Part shown: piece by piece, positions 38,501-45,259 of the stretch
How positions within the stretch are numbered: position 1 is the stretch's first letter
Layout: every line of letters begins with the position of its first letter
Assembly: GCA_025998955.1 (NCBI GenBank)
Contig: AP024676.1
Location: 2,914,001 to 2,978,000, forward strand
DNA: 64,000 nucleotides
Reading direction: 5' to 3'
Source: Candidatus Roseilinea sp.
GTDB lineage: Bacteria > Chloroflexota > Anaerolineae > J036 > Brachytrichaceae
Position numbers and translations under genes: made by a program
Notes under the pieces: generated by a model
The model's database searches: none
What the model saw: only the letters and a program-made list of their open reading frames with translations
What the model was told of the DNA's origin: nothing

Positions 38501-40843
38501 CTTCGCCTGGGCATTCGCTCGGTCATTTACACCAACGCCTACCATGCCCCTAGCCGAGGCGCGCGACTCGCTTACCAAGTGACGGTCTATGAGACTACAG
38601 CATTAATGGAATGGCTCGCGCCGTTCATGCTCACCCAGAAGCGAGCAGTTGCTTGCAAGAGTCGCGACGGACACACGATTCGCCGTGCCGACTTCATCGC
38701 CAAGGTCAATGCGGCGCTGTCTATCTCGCGCAAAGCCATACAGCGCAACTTTGGCTTGAGCGCCCAACACTTCTACCCCCGTGCGCTTCAGCGTCCGCGC
38801 ATCAGCGCATACGTTGTCGAGCCGCTGGCGCAAGCAGCACCCCTCCCTGAAACCCTCAAGCGATTGAGCGTGATCTGGGAAGAGATCGTCAAGATCGAGC
38901 CGGCCGGGATAGAGGACGTTTACGACCTAACCGTTGAGGGCTTCCACAATTTTGTCGCCAACAACATCATCGTCCACAATTGCGTATACCAAGAGCAGAT
39001 CATGCGCCTGGCGCGCGACATCGCCGGCTACTCGGTGGGCGAGGCCGACACCATTCGCAAAGCCGTCGCCAAGAAGAACGCCGAACAACTGCTGAAGCAC
39101 AAGACCAAGTTCCGCGAGGGCGCTGTCAAGAAGGGCTACAGCGCCGAACTGGCCGACGCCATCTTCGGCGACATCGAGTACTTCGCCCGTTACGGCTTCC
39201 CCAAGGCGCACGCCGCCGACTACGCGGCCATCACCTGTCAGACGGCCTGGCTCAAGGCCTGCTATCCGCTCGAATACATCTGCGCGCTGCTCACCTGCGA
39301 GAGCGGCAACACCGAGAAGATCACCGCCCTGATCGCCGACGCCAAGTTGCACGGCATCAAAATCCTGCCGCCCAGCGTGAACGCCAGCGACGCCGATTTC
39401 ACCATCGAGACGCCGCCGAACTTCAAATCCAAAGACAGCATCGGCGCGATCCGCTTCGGGTTAATGGCGATCAAGGGCGTGGGCGAAGGGCCGGTGCGCG
39501 CCATCGTCGAGGCACGCAAGCAGGGGGGGCGATTCAAGTCGCTCGACGACTTCTGCCGGCGCGTGGACATGACGGCGCTGAACAAGCGTGCCCTCGAATC
39601 GCTGATCAAGGCCGGCGCGTTCGACGACTTCGGCTCGCGCCCACAATTGCTGGCGGTCGTGGATCAGATGATCGGCGCGGCCGCGACGGCGCGCCGCGCC
39701 GCCGAGCGCGGCCAGGGCATGTTGTTCGGCGGGCTGGACGGCGCCGGCGATGAGACCCTGATCGTCCTGCCCAAGCACGTCCGCGAGATCCCGCGCAAGC
39801 AACTGCTGCAAGACGAGAAGGAGCTGCTCGGCACCTACGTCTCCGCGCATCCGCTCCAAGCGCAACTCGACGCGCTTCAGCAGCAGATCACGCACACCAG
39901 CGCCTCGTTGACTGAAGGCGACAACGGGCAGAGGGTGGTCGTGGCCGGCGTAGTCAGCTCTATCCGCCCACACACGACCAAGGCCGGCAAGCCGATGGCC
40001 TTCGGCGAGCTGGAGGACATATACGGCCGGCTGGAGCTGACGATCTTCCCAAAGACCTGGGAGAAATTCCAGGACAAGTTCCAGAAAGATAAGGCGCTGC
40101 TGGTGTGGGGCAAGGCCGAAGTGCAGCCGGGCGGCACACCGAAGATCCTGGTCGAGAAGGTCAGCGATTCATTCGAGATCGCCCGCAGCGCCGACGACGC
40201 CCCTGCCGCCTATAGCGACATCTCCAAACCCAATCATGCCGTCGCCGAGGAAGTGATCGACGCCTACTTCGACTCGCCGCAGGCCAAGCCGACGCACGCG
40301 CCACCGCCATCTTCAACCGATGCGGCTAGCCGCGCCGAATTGCACACCGACGACCTGGCCGCCCTGGACGAGATCAACTTCACCGATGACGACATCCTTA
40401 CCTCCGATCCCTCCCTATCCAGGGGCGAAGCGAATGCAATTACCGATGATCTGACCGTCACATTGCGCCATGGAGCAAACGCGGCAGCGCCGTCGCTCGA
40501 CGCATCGAATGACGATGGGCAACCTGCACTTGCCGCCGAGGGCGAGCCGGCGGCCGTTGAGAACCCGCACCCCAACGCGCAGGACCTGCCCCCCATTTTC
40601 GCTGCCCGCGAGCCGCTGCGCATCGTCATGCACCGCAACGGCGACCCGCGCAGCGACGTAGCCAAGCTGGAAGCCGTACTGCAGACGCTGCGCAAATATC
40701 CGGGCGACCAGCCGTTTACCCTGACGCTGCAGCAGGCGAACGGCAAGGCCGTGACGCTCGACTTCCCGAACGACGCCACGCGCGACTGCCCGGAACTGCG
40801 CCGGGAACTGACCGCGCTGCTCGGCGCGCAGTGCATCGCGTGA
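35600..40843 (+). CDS. dnaE: DNA polymerase III alpha subunit with in-frame intein
   Basis: The replicative polymerase. The ATG at 35600 starts MSFVHLHVHSEYSLLDG, the exact PHP-domain start, so upstream in-frame codons are rejected. The PHP metal motifs (HLHVHS, TDHGAMYG) look complete, unlike in E. coli, so proofreading-type activity is possible. The palm active site is 'MPDIDMDFPDDQ' (about residue 431), followed by 'VRNAGTHAAGVVIAD'. A 416-residue intein interrupts the fingers region at 'TYGI/CVYQEQ'. Downstream come the tandem helix-hairpin-helix and an OB-fold (about 1430-1510), and then an acidic, Ala/Asp-rich linker of about 170 residues before a conserved final domain ('PLRIVMHRNGDPRSDVAKLE'). 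The mature extein is about 1331 residues. It overlaps mobA by a GTGA. Confidence 0.96.
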   Translation: MSFVHLHVHSEYSLLDGFGNIKKLVRRAKELDMPALALTDHGAMYGVIEFFDVCSELGVKPIVGVELYLCKRGRRMQDKDVNFDRSPHHLLLLAMNNAGYKNLMKLSSLAQLEGYYYKPRIDHDALAQYNQGLICTSGCPSAEIPRLIQQGQFEQARAVTQWYLDLFGDRFYFELQDHDLPELKLINETLIAWSKEMSVPLVATNDVHYVLREDAPSHDLMLCIQTDALLSDKNRMRFNNDSYYLKSEAEMAELFGQIAPEALTNTLAVADRCDVTLKSKTFHLPHFQLPPGFASDADYLRHLCYRGFEEKYGIPAQPAPDAPPASDEPVDLTARSPLALPESRGNPALRPSALRQRLEYELSVIIEMGFATYFLIVWDLIRFARESGIWWNVRGSAAGSMVSYVLGLSYLEPVSNDLLFERFLNPGRVSMPDIDMDFPDDQRGLLVDYTIAKYGRENVAQIITFGTMAARAALKDVGRVLDIPLNEVSRITSLVPAIPGKPITLTQALEQVPELKRLYETESHVRELYDRAIKVEGTVRNAGTHAAGVVIADRPLIEYAPLNKLTGTPLTPQLNAVTQFEMTHLEAIGLLKMDYLGLSTLTIMRKACELIEQRHGVRLNLTNIPIHDRRIYELLSRGDVQGVFQVEGTGMRNLMMQMKPTRFQHVVAALALFRPGPMEYIPTYIRRMHGEEQVEYRHPDLAPALGETYGICITGDAVLFDPITGRRCRMDEAQHVPDLHLQSVAEDLSPAVGRVVHWVHNGKKPVYRVTLRNGASIKMTSDHRVLTEDGWMPLSALKPGDFIATPRQLLGPSRDYDRDRLRVLAYLIADGDLGNLAAVNFVSKDPALLDEYRRCLRAFPDVRETKVQQARQVWRIGAAKAQASAYHEPNAVLAWLRELGLKHMPGAERGGCRSDEKFVPNFVFGLSQEAIAFFLASLWDCDGYVGRKLCHYRTISAQLAHDIQTLLLRLGIRSVIYTNAYHAPSRGARLAYQVTVYETTALMEWLAPFMLTQKRAVACKSRDGHTIRRADFIAKVNAALSISRKAIQRNFGLSAQHFYPRALQRPRISAYVVEPLAQAAPLPETLKRLSVIWEEIVKIEPAGIEDVYDLTVEGFHNFVANNIIVHNCVYQEQIMRLARDIAGYSVGEADTIRKAVAKKNAEQLLKHKTKFREGAVKKGYSAELADAIFGDIEYFARYGFPKAHAADYAAITCQTAWLKACYPLEYICALLTCESGNTEKITALIADAKLHGIKILPPSVNASDADFTIETPPNFKSKDSIGAIRFGLMAIKGVGEGPVRAIVEARKQGGRFKSLDDFCRRVDMTALNKRALESLIKAGAFDDFGSRPQLLAVVDQMIGAAATARRAAERGQGMLFGGLDGAGDETLIVLPKHVREIPRKQLLQDEKELLGTYVSAHPLQAQLDALQQQITHTSASLTEGDNGQRVVVAGVVSSIRPHTTKAGKPMAFGELEDIYGRLELTIFPKTWEKFQDKFQKDKALLVWGKAEVQPGGTPKILVEKVSDSFEIARSADDAPAAYSDISKPNHAVAEEVIDAYFDSPQAKPTHAPPPSSTDAASRAELHTDDLAALDEINFTDDDILTSDPSLSRGEANAITDDLTVTLRHGANAAAPSLDASNDDGQPALAAEGEPAAVENPHPNAQDLPPIFAAREPLRIVMHRNGDPRSDVAKLEAVLQTLRKYPGDQPFTLTLQQANGKAVTLDFPNDATRDCPELRRELTALLGAQCIA
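37733..38980 (+). other. DnaE intein with LAGLIDADG homing endonuclease
   Basis: This is an in-frame insert of 416 residues. Block A begins at Cys1 ('CITGDAVLFDP'), block B is 'GASIKMTSDHRVLTEDGW' with the T-x-x-H motif, the two endonuclease motifs are 'LAYLIADGDLG' and 'FLASLWDCDGYVG', block F is 'EDVYDLTVEGFHNFVAN', and block G ends in His-Asn before extein Cys+1 (CVYQEQ). All residues needed for splicing and both catalytic Asp of the endonuclease are kept, so it should splice and could still home. It interrupts the TYG-(I/V)-VYQEQ strand of the polymerase. Codon use looks slightly more AT-rich than the exteins. Confidence 0.93.
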
Positions 40844-41454
40844 CGGACGAACGCCAGCCCAGCCTGACGGTCGCCATCCTATGCGGCGGGCAATCCCGCC
40901 GGATGGGTCAGGACAAAGGGCTGATGCCTTTCCTAGGTCGGCCGCTCGTTCAGCGTGTGGTCGAGCGCGTGCAGCCGCTCTCGGGCGAGATTGTCCTCGT
41001 CACCAATCGCCCCGACGACTACCGCTTCCTCGGCTTATCCATGCTGCCGGATGCGTTGCCCGGCCGTGGACCACTGGGCGGTGCGTTCACTGCGGTGATG
41101 GCGTGCCGATCTACTGCGCTGGCGCTGGTGGCCTGCGACATGCCGTTCGTCAACGCGGCTGTGCTCGCCCGCGCCTACCAGGTGTTAGCGGCGGAAGGCT
41201 GCGACGCCGTGGTGCCCTTGACGGCTAACGGGCCGGAGGCGCTGCACGCCGTCTATCGGGCGGCGACCTGCGCGCCGGTGATGAAAGCCGCGCTCGATGC
41301 CGGAGAGCTGAAGATGGCCGATTGGTTACCGCGCGTGCGCGCGCGCTTCATCACACAAGAGGAGATCATCCGCTTAGACCCGGAGGGGCTTGCCTTCGTC
41401 AACGTCAACACCCTGGAGGCGTTCCGCGCTGCCGAGCAGCGCGCAAGGGAGTAG
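40840..41454 (+). CDS. mobA: Molybdenum cofactor guanylyltransferase (MobA-like)
   Basis: The product attaches GMP to molybdopterin to make the bis-MGD cofactor. The GTG at 40840 overlaps the dnaE stop as GTGA, suggesting coupled translation; an upstream GTG at 40831 is also possible. The nucleotide loop 'AILCGGQSRRMGQDKG' and the metal motif 'ALVACDMPFVNAA' are typical, and 'GPLGGAFTAVMA' follows as in the family. The length of 204 residues is normal. No molybdoenzyme or other moa/moe gene is in the window. Related CTP-transferring MobA-like enzymes such as MocA cannot be fully excluded, but the arginine-rich loop fits MobA. Confidence 0.88.
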   Translation: MTDERQPSLTVAILCGGQSRRMGQDKGLMPFLGRPLVQRVVERVQPLSGEIVLVTNRPDDYRFLGLSMLPDALPGRGPLGGAFTAVMACRSTALALVACDMPFVNAAVLARAYQVLAAEGCDAVVPLTANGPEALHAVYRAATCAPVMKAALDAGELKMADWLPRVRARFITQEEIIRLDPEGLAFVNVNTLEAFRAAEQRARE

Positions 41455-41465
41455 CGGCGAGCACA

Positions 41466-41690
41466 TTATTCGGACGCCGCCGGCGCGTCGTCGTTTGCCT
41501 CCCAGCCGATGATCCATACGCATAGGCCGGCCAACCCAATCGTGGCCAGGATCAAGAACAGCCACTGGTTCCACAGCAGGCCGACGTCGCGCGCGGCGAT
41601 GATGAGGATGATGACCATGCCGGCGGCCAGCGCAATCCACGCCGCCAGCCGAGGATGCTTCTCGGCGAACGCTCTCAGTCTCGTCAGCAT
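41466..41690 (-). CDS. Small two-helix membrane protein
   Basis: A 74-residue protein with two hydrophobic segments (about residues 17-33 and 43-62) separated by a short loop with an Asp and an Asn. The acidic tail is 'WEANDDAPAASE'. It is convergent with mobA (11 bases apart) and lies 19 bases downstream of the SPFH gene on the same strand, so it may be the last gene of the signalling operon. I recognise no family, and the call as a real gene rests on position and composition. Confidence 0.5.
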   Translation of the reverse strand: MLTRLRAFAEKHPRLAAWIALAAGMVIILIIAARDVGLLWNQWLFLILATIGLAGLCVWIIGWEANDDAPAASE

Positions 41691-41709
41691 GCACCGATTC
41701 TAATTCGGC

Positions 41710-42561
41710 TCACGGCACCAGCCGGCTGCGCGGACGTTTCCTCGGCGGCGATGGCGCGTCCGCGTCATCCGCCGCTGGAGCCGCGTCGTCCGAAAGATGC
41801 GGCGACGATGGCGCGTCAATCACCGGTGGGGATGGAGGCGGTGCGACGTCCATCGGGCTGGCCGGGAACTCGACGTACTGCCGGTTGGGCGACATGCGGC
41901 TCAACGCCTCGATGATCTGGGCGCGCATCACCTGGGCCAGCTCATAGGGCGCGTATCGGGCAAGATCGAGGGCGTTCGCCCGGCGCTGGGCGATCTCGGC
42001 GAAGCGGTAGCGCAGTTCCGCCGGGGGTGTCACGCCGAGCAAGAGCATCTGCGTCGGCTCAAGCCCCAATTCGCTCACCAGGTCCTTCAGGAGGCTCAAG
42101 GTGCGTCGCTCGATCTCCTCAAACACCAGGCCGCGACACACCTCATCAACGGTGAACGCCGGGAGCACCTTCTGCAGCACGCCGCGCGTGCGCCAACACA
42201 GCGCGTCACGCCGGTCTTCCCGCGTCCATTTCACGACAAGATGCGTGATCTCGTGCAGTGCGCGCTCCGGTGCAAAATTGAACATCAGCCCCATCTCGAG
42301 ATCCACCGGCAGCCCATCGCGCGTCTGGATGCCACGAAACGGGACTCGGATCGCATCGGGCGCAACGTTGATTACGGCGCGGACATCCTGGGTGAGAGGG
42401 TCAATGGTGAAGAAGCCGGGTCCGCGGTGCAGCGCGTGAAAGCAGTCGTTCTCATACACGACGGCGACTTCGTCTTCGCCCACCCAGTGCCGGCCGAATA
42501 AGCGACCGAGCGCGCGTTCCAGGCGATGAAAGAGCGGGAGTCGTTTGTCAGATGGTTTCAT
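41710..42561 (-). CDS. SPFH/Band 7 domain protein
   Basis: A 283-residue protein. The ATG overlaps the stop of the upstream ATPase gene as ATGA, so a longer in-frame reading that starts at 43236 is rejected. An SPFH pattern covers residues about 20-200: 'VAVVYENDCFHALHRGPGFFTIDP', 'GIQTRDGLPVDLEMGLMFNFAPERALHEI', then 'FTVDEVCRGLVFEEIERRTLSLLKDLVSELGLEPTQMLLLGVTPP' and 'RYRFAEIAQRRANA'. SPFH proteins form oligomeric rings and organise membrane or signalling complexes, yet no N-terminal membrane anchor is visible here. The last 60 residues are Pro/Ala/Asp-rich and end in a basic 'RKRPRSRLVP'. It is probably a scaffold for the ATPases encoded just upstream; that role is inferred. Confidence 0.72.
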   Translation of the reverse strand: MKPSDKRLPLFHRLERALGRLFGRHWVGEDEVAVVYENDCFHALHRGPGFFTIDPLTQDVRAVINVAPDAIRVPFRGIQTRDGLPVDLEMGLMFNFAPERALHEITHLVVKWTREDRRDALCWRTRGVLQKVLPAFTVDEVCRGLVFEEIERRTLSLLKDLVSELGLEPTQMLLLGVTPPAELRYRFAEIAQRRANALDLARYAPYELAQVMRAQIIEALSRMSPNRQYVEFPASPMDVAPPPSPPVIDAPSSPHLSDDAAPAADDADAPSPPRKRPRSRLVP

Positions 42562-43922
42562 AGCACGAGTTGGCATGCGCCGTCCGGATAGATCCGCAGG
42601 CAATCGAGCTTGATCAGGTCGAGCCGGCGCTTCAGGCCGGCCAGATATTGCGACAACCGAGCCTCCGGGCTGCCGCCATACTGACGCGCAAGCGATTCGT
42701 GGCTGAGCATGTCCGCGAGCAGATCGGCGCGCGACACCGGCTTCGGATAGCGCTCGCAAATGCGCCGCAGCAGGCTCAGCTCGACCAGGCTCAGGTCGCG
42801 GATGGGATAGCCGTTGATCCGCACTTCGTTCCGCGCCGAGTCGAACTCGAAGGAGCCGCGGCCGGCCTGCGATGGAAGCTGCGATGCGACGAACGCGGCG
42901 AAGATCGGCGAACGGATTGCATAGCCGCCGGCCCGCGTGTGGATCACCCCCTTGGCCTCCAGCGACCTCAGCCCATCGCGCTCGGTCGGCGCCGTCCCGC
43001 ACGCGACGGCGATCAGTGCGGCCTGCTCTTCTGCCTCCAAGCTCTCCCAGATATGCCCGCATTCGGGCAGCACGTCGCAGTGGGATTGCAATCGGCTTAG
43101 TGTTTCCGTCGCGCCGACACGGATGCTCGGCTCGCGATGCATCGCCGTCAGGATGGCGCGCAGCAGGCCGGGATGGTTGCCCGACCAAGCGAGCAGCGTC
43201 TCGACCGCTGCCGGTGATAGCCCGCCGATACCCCACTGCTCACTCAACTCTCGCACCAAGGCGCGGGCATCGTCATCGCCATACGGGCCGATGGCGATGG
43301 TATGGGCCGCCACCAATTCGTAGAACTCCTGAAACTGGGCTTCGGCCCGCAGGTAGGCCAGCTCGCGCCGGGTGAAGGTGGCATACATCAGCTTGCGCTT
43401 GTGATCGTCGCGGAACGGCCTCAGACCGTTCAGGGTCGCCGTCGGCGCACGCTGTGCCACGGGGTCGAAGTCGTCCAGCAAGACGAAGAGCTGATCGAAG
43501 CCGGATCGAAAGACCGTAGCGAACGCATCCTTGAGGTTGATTCGCGCGCGCTCTGCCGACGCCGATGCGATGGCCTGGTCGCGCAGCGCCACCACTTTCG
43601 CAGTTGCGCCGTTGGGTGAGGGAACGGCGTCTTGCAAGGCGCGCACCAGCGCGTCGAGCATCAATCTATGCAGGGCGACCGGCGTGTATTCGGTCAGATC
43701 GGTGCAGTTGACCAGGACACTCAAGCAAGCTGCGGCGCGCGCGCCGAGGTGATAGGCGAGCACGTCGCGCCGGGCCAGGTGCCGGGCAACGTTGGACTTG
43801 CCCGAGCTGCCGATGCCGACGAGCGAGCACGACTCACCGCTCGTTAGCACATCCAGCACCCGCCGAATCAGGTCACGGCGGAAGCTTACCGGTCGGCCGC
43901 CCATGGTTCGTTCGTCCTTCAT
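42558..43922 (-). CDS. STAND-like P-loop ATPase with C-terminal winged helix (second copy)
   Basis: A 454-residue protein starting at the ATG at 43922; ATG 43904 is an alternative and would shorten it by six residues. Walker A is 'LVGIGSSGKSN' (about residue 37) and Walker B is 'LFVLLDDFDP'. A 'SGNHPGLLRAIL' segment follows, as in the MalT/STAND winged-helix hinge. The last 100 residues ('FEFDSARNEVRINGYPIRDLSLVELSLLRRICERYPKPVSRADLL') are an OmpR/PhoB-type DNA-binding winged helix. It is a paralogue of the upstream ATPase at about 25-30% identity by eye. The two overlap by 50 bases. The layout suggests an ATP switch that regulates DNA binding. Target genes are unknown. Confidence 0.75.
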   Translation of the reverse strand: MKDERTMGGRPVSFRRDLIRRVLDVLTSGESCSLVGIGSSGKSNVARHLARRDVLAYHLGARAAACLSVLVNCTDLTEYTPVALHRLMLDALVRALQDAVPSPNGATAKVVALRDQAIASASAERARINLKDAFATVFRSGFDQLFVLLDDFDPVAQRAPTATLNGLRPFRDDHKRKLMYATFTRRELAYLRAEAQFQEFYELVAAHTIAIGPYGDDDARALVRELSEQWGIGGLSPAAVETLLAWSGNHPGLLRAILTAMHREPSIRVGATETLSRLQSHCDVLPECGHIWESLEAEEQAALIAVACGTAPTERDGLRSLEAKGVIHTRAGGYAIRSPIFAAFVASQLPSQAGRGSFEFDSARNEVRINGYPIRDLSLVELSLLRRICERYPKPVSRADLLADMLSHESLARQYGGSPEARLSQYLAGLKRRLDLIKLDCLRIYPDGACQLVL

Positions 43923-45243
43923 CTGTTCGATCGCTCCCTCCCGTCTCTCCCCCAAGGCCGCCCTCGTCTCCGTCCATCAGCTTGTAGCCCTTGCCGCGCA
44001 CGGTGATGAGATAGCGCGGGCGGTCGGGCGCTGGCTCGATCTTCTTGCGGATGCGTTTTACCAGGGCGTCCACCGCGTTGTGATGTAGCGCTTCGAAATG
44101 TTCGTTGGGGTTGAGTGTCTCGAGGATCTCCTGGCGGCCATACACATGCCCCGGCGCACGGGCGAGGATGGCCAGCAGGTCGAACTCGCGCGCGGTCAGG
44201 TCGGTATGCGCCTGCCCGCCTACCCACACGGTGCGGGTGTGCTCATCTACCACCAGCTGGCCGTTGGCCGCTGGCACGCCGTGCTCGCCGACGTACTGCG
44301 CGAAGACCGGGCTGAAGAGCTGGCCATCCCGCACCAGCCCTTTGAGCACGAGCCCCTCCAGTGCCAGGGCATCGTGCACGGGTTGCCCGCGCGCTATCCG
44401 GTAGAGCGCCATCTGCTCGTCCGATGGCAAGCTCATCCACAATTTGTGGCACTCCTCGCGGACTGCGTCCCCCGGGGTCGCCCGTCCATTCGTCACTGCG
44501 TCGAACATGGCCCCGATCAGCCCGGGATGCCCGCCGCTCCTCTCGACCAGGGCTGCGCGCATCTGTGGCGTGAGCTGCCGGCCGCGGCGCGCCTCGATCT
44601 GTTCGACCACCGCATAGGCATCGCCGGGGCTGTAGGGCGGCAGGCCGATCACCGAGCGCGAGAACAGCTCGTAGAAGCCTTCGCAGTCGGCCGGCGGGCG
44701 GATGCGTTTCGGGTGATTGCGCACCACGAGCAGGTAGCTCAGCCAGGCGTTGTTGCCGTCGCGCAGTGCCCGCAGGTTGGCCAGGGCCAGCGGCGGCAAT
44801 GTGCGATACGCTTCGTCGAACTCGTCGAAGACGACGCGCAACTGGAAACCGCGTTCACGGCAGAGCATGAGCGCGGCCAGCTCGACGTGCCGGCGGGCCA
44901 GCAAGGCATTGTGGCCGGTGATCACCTCGCGGCGTAGGGCGTTCAGCTCGTTGCGCAGGCCGTGCAGGTCCGTATGCTGGCCACACGCTTCGACCATCGC
45001 GGTGAGGATCAGCTCGAAGAACCCCCACTCCGAGATTTCGGCCAGGCGGTTGCAATCGCAATAGGCGAACAGGGTGGTTGCGGCGTGCTCGCGCAGGTAA
45101 TGAGCGCGCGTCTCCGGCTCGAGCATGAAGCGCAGCAAGCGCGACTTGCCCATGCTGGCGCCGCCGACCACGGCGCACGACTCACGCGTGCGGATCAGCT
45201 CGAAGAGCGGGATGAGAATTTCGGCGCGGTAAGCAGGGTTCAT
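43873..45243 (-). CDS. STAND-like P-loop ATPase with C-terminal winged helix (first copy)
   Basis: A 456-residue protein. Walker A is 'VVGGASMGKSR' (residues 26-35) and Walker B is 'VVFDEFDEAY' (137-146). 'LSYLLVVRNHPKRI' resembles the sensor-1 Arg/Asn strand, and 'ERSGGHPGLIGAMF' the hinge of AAA/STAND proteins. Residues about 330-425 form an OmpR/PhoB-type winged helix ('ARTVWVGGQAHTDLTAREFDLLAILARAPGHVYGRQEIL', 'DALVKRIRKKIEPAPDRPRYLITVRGKGYKL'), with the complete recognition-helix and wing pattern of response regulators but no receiver domain. The 16-base gap to the REC-kinase gene and the overlap with the next ATPase point to one transcript. The ATPase may replace the receiver as the switch; that is inference. 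Confidence 0.77.
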   Translation of the reverse strand: MNPAYRAEILIPLFELIRTRESCAVVGGASMGKSRLLRFMLEPETRAHYLREHAATTLFAYCDCNRLAEISEWGFFELILTAMVEACGQHTDLHGLRNELNALRREVITGHNALLARRHVELAALMLCRERGFQLRVVFDEFDEAYRTLPPLALANLRALRDGNNAWLSYLLVVRNHPKRIRPPADCEGFYELFSRSVIGLPPYSPGDAYAVVEQIEARRGRQLTPQMRAALVERSGGHPGLIGAMFDAVTNGRATPGDAVREECHKLWMSLPSDEQMALYRIARGQPVHDALALEGLVLKGLVRDGQLFSPVFAQYVGEHGVPAANGQLVVDEHTRTVWVGGQAHTDLTAREFDLLAILARAPGHVYGRQEILETLNPNEHFEALHHNAVDALVKRIRKKIEPAPDRPRYLITVRGKGYKLMDGDEGGLGGETGGSDRTDEGRTNHGRPTGKLPP

Positions 45244-45259
45244 GGCCGCAACGGCGAAT

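Noticed and set aside
42562-43236. Extended N-terminus of the SPFH protein
   Set aside because: It overlaps the ATPase gene in another frame; the ATGA overlap at 42558-42561 defines the start.
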